Assembly: GCA_008933045.1 (NCBI GenBank)
Contig: WBXJ01000006.1
Location: forward strand, 1 to 27,143
DNA: 27,143 nt
Direction: 5' to 3'
From: Verrucomicrobiota bacterium
GTDB taxonomy: Bacteria > Verrucomicrobiota > Verrucomicrobiia > Limisphaerales > SXQI01
Notes under the pieces: model-generated
Told to the model about the DNA's origin: nothing
What the model saw: the letters and a program-made list of their open reading frames with translations, nothing else
Database searches by the model: none
Made by a program: the position numbers and the translations under genes
Shown: positions 1 through 7,813 of the stretch, piece by piece
Layout of the letters: each line of letters begins with the position of its first letter
Position numbering within the stretch: the stretch's first letter is position 1

Positions 1-563
1 AGATCGATGCCTTGGCAGAGACCTTCGACATCGACGGCGTGAATGAGGAACTGGTCGCAGTAAGGACTGAGTTTGATCAATGTTTCCTGAGAAAGTGCAA
101 GGTCAGTAAATTTTTGCCAACGATCCGTTACTACAAAATATTGTCCCTCTCGTTTGCGACAACTCAGATCCAACACTAACTGGCGTCGGGTTCCGAGCAC
201 ATTGACTAACTGATCAAGGCGATCCCAATCAAGTTGTCCATCTCGAAAGATCCAAGAGGTGACGATAACATGAGAGGCACCAGCTTCGATCCAGTTTTTG
301 GCATTGCTGGCGTTGATGTTACCACCGATCTGCAACCCTCCGGGCCATGCACCCAGAGTGGCGTGAGCTGCAGCCTCGTTATTTGGCCCGAGCATGATGA
401 CATGTCCACCTCGAAGGTCATCATTCCGGTATAAATCTGCGAACCAAGACCCTGGTTTTTCGGAGATAAAATTAGTCGTCGGGCCAGCCAAATCATCCGT
501 CAGCGTTCCGCCAACGATTTGTTTGACACGGCCCTGATGCAAATCGATGCAGGGACGAAACAT
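1..563 (-). CDS. hisA: HisA isomerase of the eukaryotic (HIS6) type, partial
   Basis: The reading frame opens at the ATG at 563-561 and stays open to the window edge, so 187 N-terminal residues are visible and the C-terminus is missing. HisA converts ProFAR to PRFAR, the fourth step of histidine synthesis, in the cytosol. The N-terminus reads RPCIDLHQGRVKQIVGGTL (residues 3-21). Further on are a HVIMLGPNN block (54-62), a VTSWIF block (101-106), LDLSCRK (131-137) and FLIHAVDVEGL (172-182). These match, from memory, yeast HIS6 much better than bacterial HisA. The expected catalytic aspartates of the TIM barrel are Asp7 and Asp178. No Shine-Dalgarno sequence precedes the start. A 92-base gap separates it from the flavoprotein gene upstream. 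No other his gene is visible, so operon membership is unknown. Confidence 0.9.
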   Translation of the reverse strand, partial: MFRPCIDLHQGRVKQIVGGTLTDDLAGPTTNFISEKPGSWFADLYRNDDLRGGHVIMLGPNNEAAAHATLGAWPGGLQIGGNINASNAKNWIEAGASHVIVTSWIFRDGQLDWDRLDQLVNVLGTRRQLVLDLSCRKREGQYFVVTDRWQKFTDLALSQETLIKLSPYCDQFLIHAVDVEGLCQGID

Positions 564-655
564 AGTTCAATTAAACATTACGCACCGTACTGCAACAGCA
601 GAATCGGCACGTTTGCGTGAAGAAAAATGTGGAATGCAACGAGAGTATCTCTGGT

Positions 656-1882
656 TTATGGGTGGGCCATCGACTGTCCAGCCACCCATCCGCTAGTCCA
701 CGCTGCTTGAAAGTTGAAGCCTCCTGTGATGCCGTCGATGTCGAGCAATTCACCAGCGAAAAAGAGGCCCGGGCAAACTTTGCTTTCCATAGTTTTCAAA
801 TCGACTTCGGTCAACTTGACACCGCCGCAGGTCACAAATTCATCTTTGTTTAAACTTTTACCCGTGACGGGTAGGACGGTGTGAAACAGTGTCTCCACGA
901 GAGTATGTAATCCGTTGCGGCCTAACTCAGACCAACGCCGGTCAGAAGGGATTCCAGCAGCGGTAACAAGTGCCTCCCAGAGCCGTGCGGATATCGGTGC
1001 GAGAGGTGAATTCACGACGCGCTTGGCAGATTGGAGTTTTATGCGCTCTTGTAGAAGCGATCGCAAACTGTCTTCGCTGGTATCGGGGAGCCAGTTGATG
1101 CGGAGTGAACCTTTGTAATTTAAATCGTGCAGCAGACGTGCACCCCAAGCGGAGATGCGTAGGATGACGGGGCCGCTGAGACCCCAATGAGTCAGTAAAA
1201 TTGGACCTGTTTCCTTCAAATCCGTTCCGTGTAACGAGACTTCTACTTTCTCGACAGTCACACCGGCGAGTGCACGCACCCATGGAGTTTCGACGTGAAG
1301 AGTAAAAAGTGAAGGGACGGGTTTGGAGAGGGTGTGACCGAGTTGTGTGGCGAGCGAGCCTAGCGCGGGAGTGCGACATCCTCCTGTCGCCAAGAGTAGG
1401 CGATCCGCCTCGATGACTTCATGGCTGGTGGTATGGACTAGGAACCGATCCTCATGTCGTTCGATGTGTTCCACTCCGCAATTGACGCGCATTTCGACCC
1501 CTGCAGTTTTTGCGGCGACCATCAAGCAGTCGATGATTGTCTGTGAACTATCGGTAGTGGGAAACATTCGCCCATCCTTTTCAATTTTCAGCACCACGCC
1601 GTGATCTGCAAACCATTGGACAGTATCTTGGACTTGAAATCGTCGCAGGAGCCCGATCAATTCATTTTCCCCGCGTGGATAACTTCTAGAGAGTTCACGG
1701 GGGTTAAAACAGGCATGGGTGACGTTGCAACGTCCGCCCCCTGAGATACGCACTTTTTGAAGGAATTGCGATCCACGCTCCAAGATAAGGGCTCGGAAAT
1801 TTGGAGAGGTGCTAGCACTGGTGATCGCACCAAAAAAACCTGCGGCACCCCCACCTACCACGACAATCTTTCGCGAAATCAT
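656..1882 (-). CDS. BaiN/HI0933-family FAD-dependent oxidoreductase
   Basis: A 408-residue flavoprotein of the HI0933/YhiN/BaiN family. The N-terminal dinucleotide-binding loop GGGAAG (residues 10-15) follows a short beta strand. The family signature SGGGRCNVTH is at 47-56. The C-terminal block, with TMESK, PGLFFAGE, LDIDG and TGGFNFQ, occupies roughly the last 45 residues and completes the FAD site. The length is normal and the protein appears intact. It has no signal peptide, so it is cytosolic. Characterised relatives reduce bile-acid intermediates, but most family members have no known substrate and I infer none here. The DMT transporter gene ends 59 bases upstream, so the two may share a transcript. 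The start codon is ATG with no well-spaced ribosome-binding site. Confidence 0.93.
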   Translation of the reverse strand: MISRKIVVVGGGAAGFFGAITSASTSPNFRALILERGSQFLQKVRISGGGRCNVTHACFNPRELSRSYPRGENELIGLLRRFQVQDTVQWFADHGVVLKIEKDGRMFPTTDSSQTIIDCLMVAAKTAGVEMRVNCGVEHIERHEDRFLVHTTSHEVIEADRLLLATGGCRTPALGSLATQLGHTLSKPVPSLFTLHVETPWVRALAGVTVEKVEVSLHGTDLKETGPILLTHWGLSGPVILRISAWGARLLHDLNYKGSLRINWLPDTSEDSLRSLLQERIKLQSAKRVVNSPLAPISARLWEALVTAAGIPSDRRWSELGRNGLHTLVETLFHTVLPVTGKSLNKDEFVTCGGVKLTEVDLKTMESKVCPGLFFAGELLDIDGITGGFNFQAAWTSGWVAGQSMAHP

Positions 1883-1941
1883 CTCGGTTGCTTCAGTAAA
1901 ACCACCAGTGGATCCCCAATTTTAGAAGACGTTTGCACGCT

Positions 1942-2994
1942 TTAGGTGTGTGGTTCAGTAGGTGGATTCTTCGATTTTTTGAAATTAAATTGCAGCAGAA
2001 TATTGGCCGCTAGAATGAGGCTGCCGCCCCAAAGTAAGCTTTGTGTCACGAGTTCATTGGGATACTTCACGCTGAACCATCCCGAATAGTATGCTGGCAA
2101 AAACAACGCAAAGAGGCTAGCGAAGACGGGTTCGACACAATAGATCAGCCCGGCTTCGGTGGAGGAAATTTTCGGTTGCCAATGGTTCATCATGACGTAA
2201 GCGATCAGAGTGCAAAAGATGACCAGTTGACCCACTAAAAGATGCACCGATCCCGAGCGCAGCATGGTCAATGGTTCTGATAGGTTCCGCATTGTCAGGA
2301 GGAGGAATATCCCTCCAATCACCGCGATGGTGGTGAACATGACGAGGGAAAAATGGTTCACGTTGTTGTCTCGAAACGCGGGACGTTCGAGCCAAAGTAT
2401 CTGGCCAGCAAAAATCATCGAACCAATCAAGGTCTCAGTTTCGCCGCGGCCTAGTTTAAAATCGCCCCAACTCACATCGCTCAGAATTGTGATGCCTATG
2501 ATGACTAATAAAGAGGCAACGATGAGTTTTGCGGGAGGCCATCTTCGAGTGCGAATGGCTAGAATCACTGGGAGCACGATGCAATAGGCCTGAGTGAGAA
2601 ACGCCGAGGTCGAGGCAGACGTATAATTGAGACCGTCCATCTGGAAGATGCAGCCTACACCTCCAAAAAAGCCGAGCCCAAACCCTTGCCATACCTCAGA
2701 GCGGGTCATGTGCTTCAGGCTTCGTAGGGTAAAAAGTGCCATCAGGACAGACGCTGCACCGAAGCGCAAGGTGTTAACGAACGCGGTGCCGAACCATGAA
2801 CTGCTTTCGGGCAAGAGCTGGTGCTGCAGTTGTCCAAGGGCTTTCATGACCGGAAAACTCAATCCCCAGAAGATCGTTGCCAAGGCCAGCATATTGATCG
2901 CCTTGGCATGGGAGGGATATGAGTTTTTCATGAACGATCGCTGCACTGAAAGAGTGCCATTTGGATTACGTCGATCGGCTTCATCCACGCACAT
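1942..2994 (-). CDS. DMT-superfamily (EamA) transporter
   Basis: Up to 350 residues with ten hydrophobic segments in two EamA halves, the layout of drug/metabolite transporters. The first span is near residues 34-55 (contains ATIFWGLSFPVMKAL). The last ends in a short basic tail. The family exports or imports small metabolites across the inner membrane; the substrate cannot be read from sequence. The start is ambiguous. ATG at 2994 has AGAGG directly against it. GTG at 2988 has the same AGAGG at a 6-base spacing. ATG at 2931 would begin just before the first span. Both upstream starts overlap the preceding small membrane-protein gene, whose stop is at 2981-2983, which suggests translational coupling. 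Confidence is high for the family and lower for the start. Confidence 0.9.
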   Translation of the reverse strand: MCVDEADRRNPNGTLSVQRSFMKNSYPSHAKAINMLALATIFWGLSFPVMKALGQLQHQLLPESSSWFGTAFVNTLRFGAASVLMALFTLRSLKHMTRSEVWQGFGLGFFGGVGCIFQMDGLNYTSASTSAFLTQAYCIVLPVILAIRTRRWPPAKLIVASLLVIIGITILSDVSWGDFKLGRGETETLIGSMIFAGQILWLERPAFRDNNVNHFSLVMFTTIAVIGGIFLLLTMRNLSEPLTMLRSGSVHLLVGQLVIFCTLIAYVMMNHWQPKISSTEAGLIYCVEPVFASLFALFLPAYYSGWFSVKYPNELVTQSLLWGGSLILAANILLQFNFKKSKNPPTEPHT

Positions 2995-3319
2995 CCTCTG
3001 GCGAGGTTAACATCCCAAACAACGCACAACCTAAACCGATGGTGACCGCCAATGCTGCCAGAGCAAGGCCCACGGGCGTTGGATGTTTAAAGACAACACC
3101 AAAAGCACCGATGCAAAGCACGAGGTCTAGGCCGAAATAATACCAAACAGGAATCCTTGGTTGGCTCCTGGTTTGTCGGGGTTCGGTGCTCGCTGACTGA
3201 ATGAGATTTTGGAGCTGAGGGCTGAACGGTTTTGGGCGTACCGAGTCCGTGGGTGAGCCTGCCACGCGGTCACCCTCCATCAAACTCCCCAGGCCCTTCC
3301 CTAATACTGACTTCGACAT
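2981..3319 (-). CDS. Small two-span membrane protein with ParB-like N-terminal motif
   Basis: A 112-residue protein I cannot name. The N-terminus contains LGKGLGSLMEG (residues 6-16). This closely resembles the short basic peptide at the extreme N-terminus of ParB/Spo0J proteins (typically KGLGKGLxALL), which stimulates the ParA ATPase. A polar, proline-rich linker follows (17-57), then two hydrophobic spans at about 58-77 and 82-103 and a short tail. No ParB nuclease/CTPase or helix-turn-helix domain is present. The topology suggests a cytoplasmic N-terminus held at the membrane by a hairpin. The stop overlaps the start region of the DMT transporter, so the two are probably co-expressed. A link to a ParA/MinD-type ATPase is inference from the motif alone. 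Confidence 0.75.
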   Translation of the reverse strand: MSKSVLGKGLGSLMEGDRVAGSPTDSVRPKPFSPQLQNLIQSASTEPRQTRSQPRIPVWYYFGLDLVLCIGAFGVVFKHPTPVGLALAALAVTIGLGCALFGMLTSPEDVRG

Positions 3320-3444
3320 CTTAACAAACTCACGTCTTTTGCGCGGAATGACAATTTAAATTGCTAGATTCGATGCGAATGGAATTGGATCTCAAAAATG
3401 GCTTGCAGCACGGGTATGGGGCAGGCATTGTAACCCTTCAGTGC

Positions 3445-3529
3445 GCGCTTGTGGTGGAATTGGCAGACACGCTACTTTGAGGTGGTAGTGGCTAACGCCG
3501 TGCAGGTTCAAGTCCTGTCAAGCGCACCA
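3445..3529 (+). tRNA. tRNA-Leu (anticodon GAG)
   Basis: An 85-base class II tRNA read directly as a cloverleaf. The acceptor stem is GCGCTTG (3445-3451) paired with CAAGCGC (3519-3525), then discriminator A and an encoded CCA (3527-3529). The D arm is GTG...CAC. The anticodon stem CTACT/GGTAG closes a TTGAGGT loop with anticodon GAG, which reads the leucine codons CUC and CUU. A variable arm with GGC/GCC pairing fits tRNA-Leu. The T arm is GCAGG/CCTGT around TTCAAGT. It is the only plus-strand gene seen and converges on the acyl-CoA synthetase gene with 17 bases between them. No integrated element or repeated 3' end is visible beside it. Confidence 0.96.
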
Positions 3530-3546
3530 AATCTTCCCACGGTTGA

Positions 3547-5106
3547 TCATCCCTGATTGGTTTCTTTCGCTGTGTTTTTCAGCATCTCCCGAAGTTGCGT
3601 CTTGAGGATTTTGCCGGTCGCGTTCCGAGGTAGCACGGTGAGAACGTGGATGTGGCGGGGAATTTTGTAGTTGGCTAGTCGCTCCCGCAAGAAATCGGTG
3701 ATGGTTTTTTCGTTGAGAGTCGTACCTTCGATGGCAGAAACAAAGGCAATAGGCTGCTCGCCTTTACGAGAGTCGGGCTGGCCGACAACCGAGGCTTCTT
3801 TGATGCCGGGGAATTGGTAAAGTATTTCCTCAATTTCGCGGGGGTAGACGTTGATGCCGTTGACAAGCAACATGTCTTTTTTACGATCTGTGATGAAGTA
3901 GTAACCTTCGGAATCGCCATACCCGATATCACCGGTGAGCAACCACCCGTTCTTAAGCACCTTGGCGGATTCTTCGGCTTGGTTCCAGTATCCGGTCATG
4001 ACATTGGTTCCTCGAACGCAAATTTCTCCGACCACTCCGTGGGGAAGAAACGTGCCAGCGTCATCTTGCACTGACATTTCTACACCAGGAATCGGTGTTC
4101 CGATGGAGCCTGCCTTCCAAGGGCCCGGGATTGGGTTGATGGAGACGACCGGACTCGCCTCGCTCAACCCGTATCCTTCCAAGAGCGGAAAGGAAAACTT
4201 GGCGTTGAATTCCTTAAGAATTTCGAGGGGCAAGGGGGCGGCTCCGCTAACGCAGAGGCGGAGAGGACAATTTTCAGGCACGGCGGCCCCAGCGAGTGCG
4301 CGGAATAGAGGCGGGATTGCAGGTAGGAGCGTGGCTTGACGGTCGAATATTTCACCGAAGATCGCTTTGGGTGGGTGTACGGATTTGATCAAAAGCACCG
4401 AGCCACCGATCAACAGCGGGAGGAGTATGCCCACGGTCAACATGAAGCTGTGGAACATTGGAAGGAGGACAGCAATCCGATCGAAACTGACGGCCTGTAA
4501 CATAATGCGGCAACTTTCCACATTGGAGAGCAAGTTGTCGTGTGTGAGCATCGCTCCCTTGGGGCGACCTGTGGTGCCGGATGTGTAGATTAACACCGCT
4601 AAGTCCTGGCGTTGGGCTTCCACGCCATCCCAGGCGATCCCTTGCGGGACAGTCTCGGCGGGGATTGATTCGACGAGCAGGACTTGAAGATTCGGAAACA
4701 TGGATCTCAGTCGAGTCACGCTTTCCTCTGTCGAGCTTTCCGTGATCAGAATGTTCACTCCTGCATCCTGCAGAATATGAGCCACCTCGTCAGGTTTAAG
4801 GAAGTTATTGATCGGAACCACGACGGCACCCGCGAGCAACGTTCCATAGAGCACGCTGATGAACTGGGGGCAGTTCTTCAGCCAGAGACCAACCCGATCC
4901 CCACGTTTGATGCTTAGCTGGTTCTTGAGATGGGTTGCAACCCAGCATGATTGTCCCAGTAGCCGAGCGTAGGAAAGTTCGTCATCACCCCAAAAAACGG
5001 CTGTTTTGGAGGAGTTTTCTTGAGCTGACCGCAACCAAGCCGTGCTCAGGTTGCGATCTTGTAACAGCGTAGCTTGGGGGTCGAACGGAGCTCCGCGCCC
5101 GATCAT
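3547..5106 (-). CDS. Long-chain acyl-CoA synthetase (AMP-forming)
   Basis: A member of the ANL adenylating superfamily, closest in pattern to long-chain fatty acid:CoA ligases: ATP + fatty acid + CoA gives acyl-CoA + AMP + PPi. Visible motifs are the phosphate-binding loop YTSGTTGRPKGAMLTH, the LEGYGLSEASPV motif, TGDIGY, DRKKDMLLVNG with NVYPREIEE, and the catalytic-lysine motif NATGKILK near the C-terminus. There is no signal peptide, so it is cytosolic. I chose ATG at 5106 because it forms an ATGA overlap with the stop of the molybdoenzyme gene. An in-frame ATG at 5127 and TTG at 5145 lie inside that gene and are possible, 5127 having GGGAAGC upstream. It is the last gene of a three-gene unit. 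Medium-chain or aryl acids cannot be excluded as substrates. Confidence 0.92.
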   Translation of the reverse strand: MIGRGAPFDPQATLLQDRNLSTAWLRSAQENSSKTAVFWGDDELSYARLLGQSCWVATHLKNQLSIKRGDRVGLWLKNCPQFISVLYGTLLAGAVVVPINNFLKPDEVAHILQDAGVNILITESSTEESVTRLRSMFPNLQVLLVESIPAETVPQGIAWDGVEAQRQDLAVLIYTSGTTGRPKGAMLTHDNLLSNVESCRIMLQAVSFDRIAVLLPMFHSFMLTVGILLPLLIGGSVLLIKSVHPPKAIFGEIFDRQATLLPAIPPLFRALAGAAVPENCPLRLCVSGAAPLPLEILKEFNAKFSFPLLEGYGLSEASPVVSINPIPGPWKAGSIGTPIPGVEMSVQDDAGTFLPHGVVGEICVRGTNVMTGYWNQAEESAKVLKNGWLLTGDIGYGDSEGYYFITDRKKDMLLVNGINVYPREIEEILYQFPGIKEASVVGQPDSRKGEQPIAFVSAIEGTTLNEKTITDFLRERLANYKIPRHIHVLTVLPRNATGKILKTQLREMLKNTAKETNQG

Positions 5107-6272
5107 ACTTTCAATTTGCGTGGCCATTGTTGATTTGCTTCCCAATAAGTTCGTTTCAGTTTGATGGCTTCATCGTCGAATGCCGGTTGCACACGACCCT
5201 CGGTATCCGTGGCTCGGGAGACGATGTACCAATCGCCCGGCTGTGGTTTTTTCCAGTCAAAACTAAAAAACGTCCACGAGTATTTGCTCTGTTGCGTGCG
5301 ATCCAGTTCGGTCTTTAACCAACGATCGCTTGGAGTTTCCTTGTCACTAGTGCGAATCTGAATTTCCACCCCAGCCAGCGGTGTACCATCCGTCCAAGCA
5401 GCACCGAAGAAACGGAGGGTGCCATCGCTCATTTTTAGAGCGCGGGCTACGATGGATTTGACATCCTTCGGGCCGACACTCGTCTCTCGCCAAATGGTTT
5501 TTCCATCCCGCTCCTCCCCTCGGATCGTCACGTATTCCCGCCCCATGTATTTGCTCATGAATCGTCGGTCCGTGACCTCGATCCGCGTGAGCCATTTGAC
5601 CCAGGCGATGCCGAACCATCCGGGAACCACTAGTCGAAGCGGTGCGCCGTGTTCCGGGCCAAGTGGCTCGCCGTTCATTTCGTAAGCCAACAAAACATCG
5701 TCAGAAAGCGTATCGGTCAAGGAGAGGCTGCGGGCAAAGTTTTGCAGGTAATCTTTTTCTCGGATTTTTTCGATCTTTTCGTCCGCGCCGAAGAATACGA
5801 CCTCACTCGCCCGAGTTTTGATACCGGCCTCGCTGAGCAGGGCACGCAGAGGTGTCCCCGTCCATCGGATGTTGCCGATAGCTCCCATAAAACCTGGGTT
5901 GGCCCCGTTACCGGAACATTCTAAGGTGGCGAAAACATGCTTTTTGCGCCGTGCCTTAATCTGATCAATGGTTAGCGAGAGGGGGTGCTTCACCAAGCCG
6001 TTGAGGTGAAGTTGCCACGTGTTTTCATCAATTTTAGGCTGGCCATAGTGGCTCACGGAAAAAACTTGATCCTTGGGGGTCAGCCACTGGGTCATGTTTT
6101 CCCATTTCAACATCTTGCCGGCGGGTTGAACATCGAGAAAGGGCAGAAGGGTTCCGTGGTTGCCTATTTTTTTCGCGTAGGCTGAGAATGGCACGTGCAA
6201 CATGCCAAGAGCCGTTAGAATGCCGCCCGATTTTAGTAGCGAGCGGCGAGATACAGATTCGGAGAGGATCAT
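5103..6272 (-). CDS. Tat-exported sulfite-oxidase-family molybdoenzyme
   Basis: A 389-residue molybdopterin enzyme of the sulfite oxidase superfamily. Residues 8-14 read SRRSLLK, a Tat signal. A hydrophobic stretch follows, with likely cleavage after AYA (31-33), so the folded cofactor-bound protein should act in the periplasm. LECSGNG contains Cys119, the expected molybdenum ligand. The block NGEPLGPEHGAPLRLVVPGW is characteristic of the catalytic domain. The C-terminal part, including GVEIQIRTSD, fits the Mo-co dimerisation domain. No heme b5 domain is present and no cytochrome partner gene is adjacent, so the electron acceptor is unknown. The ATG at 6272 puts the Tat motif near the N-terminus; the upstream start at 6347 would overlap the preceding gene. 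Sulfite is the likely substrate, but related enzymes act on other S- or N-oxides. Confidence 0.9.
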   Translation of the reverse strand: MILSESVSRRSLLKSGGILTALGMLHVPFSAYAKKIGNHGTLLPFLDVQPAGKMLKWENMTQWLTPKDQVFSVSHYGQPKIDENTWQLHLNGLVKHPLSLTIDQIKARRKKHVFATLECSGNGANPGFMGAIGNIRWTGTPLRALLSEAGIKTRASEVVFFGADEKIEKIREKDYLQNFARSLSLTDTLSDDVLLAYEMNGEPLGPEHGAPLRLVVPGWFGIAWVKWLTRIEVTDRRFMSKYMGREYVTIRGEERDGKTIWRETSVGPKDVKSIVARALKMSDGTLRFFGAAWTDGTPLAGVEIQIRTSDKETPSDRWLKTELDRTQQSKYSWTFFSFDWKKPQPGDWYIVSRATDTEGRVQPAFDDEAIKLKRTYWEANQQWPRKLKV

Positions 6273-6291
6273 GAAGTTTTCGGGTAAATGT

Positions 6292-7620
6292 TCAGGCGAA
6301 ATAATTGTAATTGTATGGCTTGCGCATGGTTCTGCTGAGCATGGCATTTGCTTCGTTATCTTCCTTGAATTTTTCAGCCACAGGATCCCATTGCAACTTG
6401 CGCTTCAAACGCAACGCGATCACTCCAAGATGGCACACACTGACAGAGCGATGACCAATTTCCGCATCACAAATCGGAGGCCGACGCGAGCGCATGCAAT
6501 CGATAAAATTCCCCATATGATTGGAGCTGGCGTATAGACGCTGAGCTTGTGTTGGGAGGGGCGTGGTCAACATCTCAGGCTGACTTGCCTCGATGCGTCC
6601 ACGGGTGACAAATATCCACCCATCGGTGCCCGTAAATTTCACTCCATGGAGGAATTTTCCGGGATCCGCTTTTTTAAACTCGCGCCCGTCGGGTCCGTTT
6701 TCCGCAACAGATTGGGTCACTTGTTTCACCCCATTGGCATATTCATAATGCACCTCATACTCGCTGAACGCGGTGTAGCCTCCAGGGATCATTTCCACAC
6801 GCGGTTTGGCTTCGATCGTGACAGGTCCACTTCGGTCCAGACCCATGCCCCAAAGAGCGATGTCATTGTGATGAGCACCCCAGTCGGTCAAGGTGCCGCC
6901 GGAGTAGTCCCACCAATACCTAAAGCTGCCGTGGCATTTTTCAGCGACGTAATCGGTCGAGGCCACCTGACCTTGCCACACGTCCCAATCGAGCTCCGTT
7001 GGAACGGCTGCCTTCGCGAAAGGACCTCCTCGCGGGCCTGCAGGCAGATTCACCAAAACATCCGTAAGTTTTCCAACACGCCCGTTCCGCACCAATTCGC
7101 AGGCGAGATGAAACCGCTCCTCGCTGCGTTGCTGGCTGCCGGTTTGGAGAATTCCTTTGGTTTGATTGGCTACATTGACCAAACGTTTGCCTTCATCAAT
7201 CGTCAATGTCAGTGGTTTTTCACTATAAACATCCTTGCCTGCTTTCAACGCCGCGATGTTGATCAATGTATGCCAATGATCTGGGGTGCCATTGATAATG
7301 CCGTGAATATTTTCCTTTTCGAGAAGAAGCCGAAAGTCGGTGTATTTCTTAGCTTTTGGATTTGATTTCAGAGCTTCTGTTAAGCGGCGTTCATCAAGAT
7401 CACAAACTGCCACAATATCCGCAAACTTGGCGGCTCTGGAGGCGTTGCCTCGACCCTGCCCACCACACCCGATCAATGCCAATGCGGGGCGGTCATTGGC
7501 GGACAAGGGTGGGGGAGTTACGGCCATGGAACGCCGATATTCCAGAAACCAGGCAGGAATCGTGGCGGTGGCGAGGCCGGATGATTTCAAAAAATTACGA
7601 CGATTCAAAGAGTGGTTCAT
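6292..7620 (-). CDS. Tat-exported Gfo/Idh/MocA-family oxidoreductase
   Basis: A 442-residue NAD(P)-dependent sugar-type dehydrogenase with an export signal. NRRNFLK (residues 6-12) is a textbook Tat motif, and a hydrophobic stretch follows it. The Rossmann loop GCGGQGRGN is at 51-59. The EKP motif that carries the family lysine is at 134-136. Around the middle lies GGTLTDWGAHHNDIALWG, the histidine-containing active-site block of this family. Such Tat-tagged Gfo/Idh proteins are abundant in planctomycetes and verrucomicrobia and are thought to act on sugars or sugar alcohols; Tat export lets the dinucleotide be carried out already bound. The substrate cannot be deduced. It is the first gene of a unit, 19 bases ahead of the molybdoenzyme gene, with a plausible promoter at 7638-7673. 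Confidence 0.93.
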   Translation of the reverse strand: MNHSLNRRNFLKSSGLATATIPAWFLEYRRSMAVTPPPLSANDRPALALIGCGGQGRGNASRAAKFADIVAVCDLDERRLTEALKSNPKAKKYTDFRLLLEKENIHGIINGTPDHWHTLINIAALKAGKDVYSEKPLTLTIDEGKRLVNVANQTKGILQTGSQQRSEERFHLACELVRNGRVGKLTDVLVNLPAGPRGGPFAKAAVPTELDWDVWQGQVASTDYVAEKCHGSFRYWWDYSGGTLTDWGAHHNDIALWGMGLDRSGPVTIEAKPRVEMIPGGYTAFSEYEVHYEYANGVKQVTQSVAENGPDGREFKKADPGKFLHGVKFTGTDGWIFVTRGRIEASQPEMLTTPLPTQAQRLYASSNHMGNFIDCMRSRRPPICDAEIGHRSVSVCHLGVIALRLKRKLQWDPVAEKFKEDNEANAMLSRTMRKPYNYNYFA

Positions 7621-7637
7621 AACGGCGGCTATGGGAA

Positions 7638-7673
7638 CGCATTGATTTTAGCTGCAAGACTCGTTCGCGGCAA
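7638..7673 (-). promoter_or_regulatory. Sigma70-like promoter of the oxidoreductase operon
   Basis: On the minus strand, TTGCCG (7673-7668, 4 of 6 to the -35 consensus) is followed after exactly 17 bases by TAAAAT (7650-7645, 5 of 6 to the -10 consensus). Transcription would start near 7638, giving a leader of about 18 bases before the ATG at 7620. It lies between an upstream terminator and the first gene of a compact unit, the expected place for a promoter. No operator repeat is obvious. Confidence 0.5.
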
Positions 7674-7756
7674 CGTCAATTCACGGCGGATTTACCCTGG
7701 GGGGCCCCAAAGTTGAGAGAGCAGAAATAAGCAAACGGTCTTGGAGGGGGTGTAAC

Positions 7757-7788
7757 AAAAAAAGAGGCCGAGACATTGTCTCGGCCTC
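7757..7788 (-). terminator. Rho-independent terminator of the PSCyt/DUF1501 operon
   Basis: A perfect inverted repeat, GAGGCCGAGAC (7764-7774) and GTCTCGGCCTC (7778-7788), with a three-base loop. On the minus strand the 11-base-pair, GC-rich stem is followed directly by seven T residues (7763-7757). It sits 25 bases past the stop of the fragment ORF and ends the transcript coming from 13248. Confidence 0.92.
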
Positions 7789-7813
7789 CTGATTGAGCGT
7801 TGCTTACCGTCGA

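Noticed and set aside
3403..3434. Possible plus-strand promoter for the tRNA (TTGCAG then TGTAAC)
   Set aside because: The spacing is 20 bases, and the alternative -10 at 17 bases (CATTGT) is poor. I cannot call a promoter with confidence.
3445..3529. tRNA gene as an integration site for a mobile element
   Set aside because: No integrase, no repeated tRNA 3' end and no change in gene character are visible on either side.
5103..5145. Longer starts for the acyl-CoA synthetase at 5127 and 5145
   Set aside because: They lie inside the upstream gene, and the ATGA overlap at 5103-5106 is the simpler arrangement. The 5127 ATG remains possible.
6547..7365. A 272-codon open frame on the plus strand
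   Set aside because: It lies fully antisense to the Gfo/Idh/MocA gene, whose motifs are unmistakable, and its translation shows no recognisable domain. It is a frame shadow.
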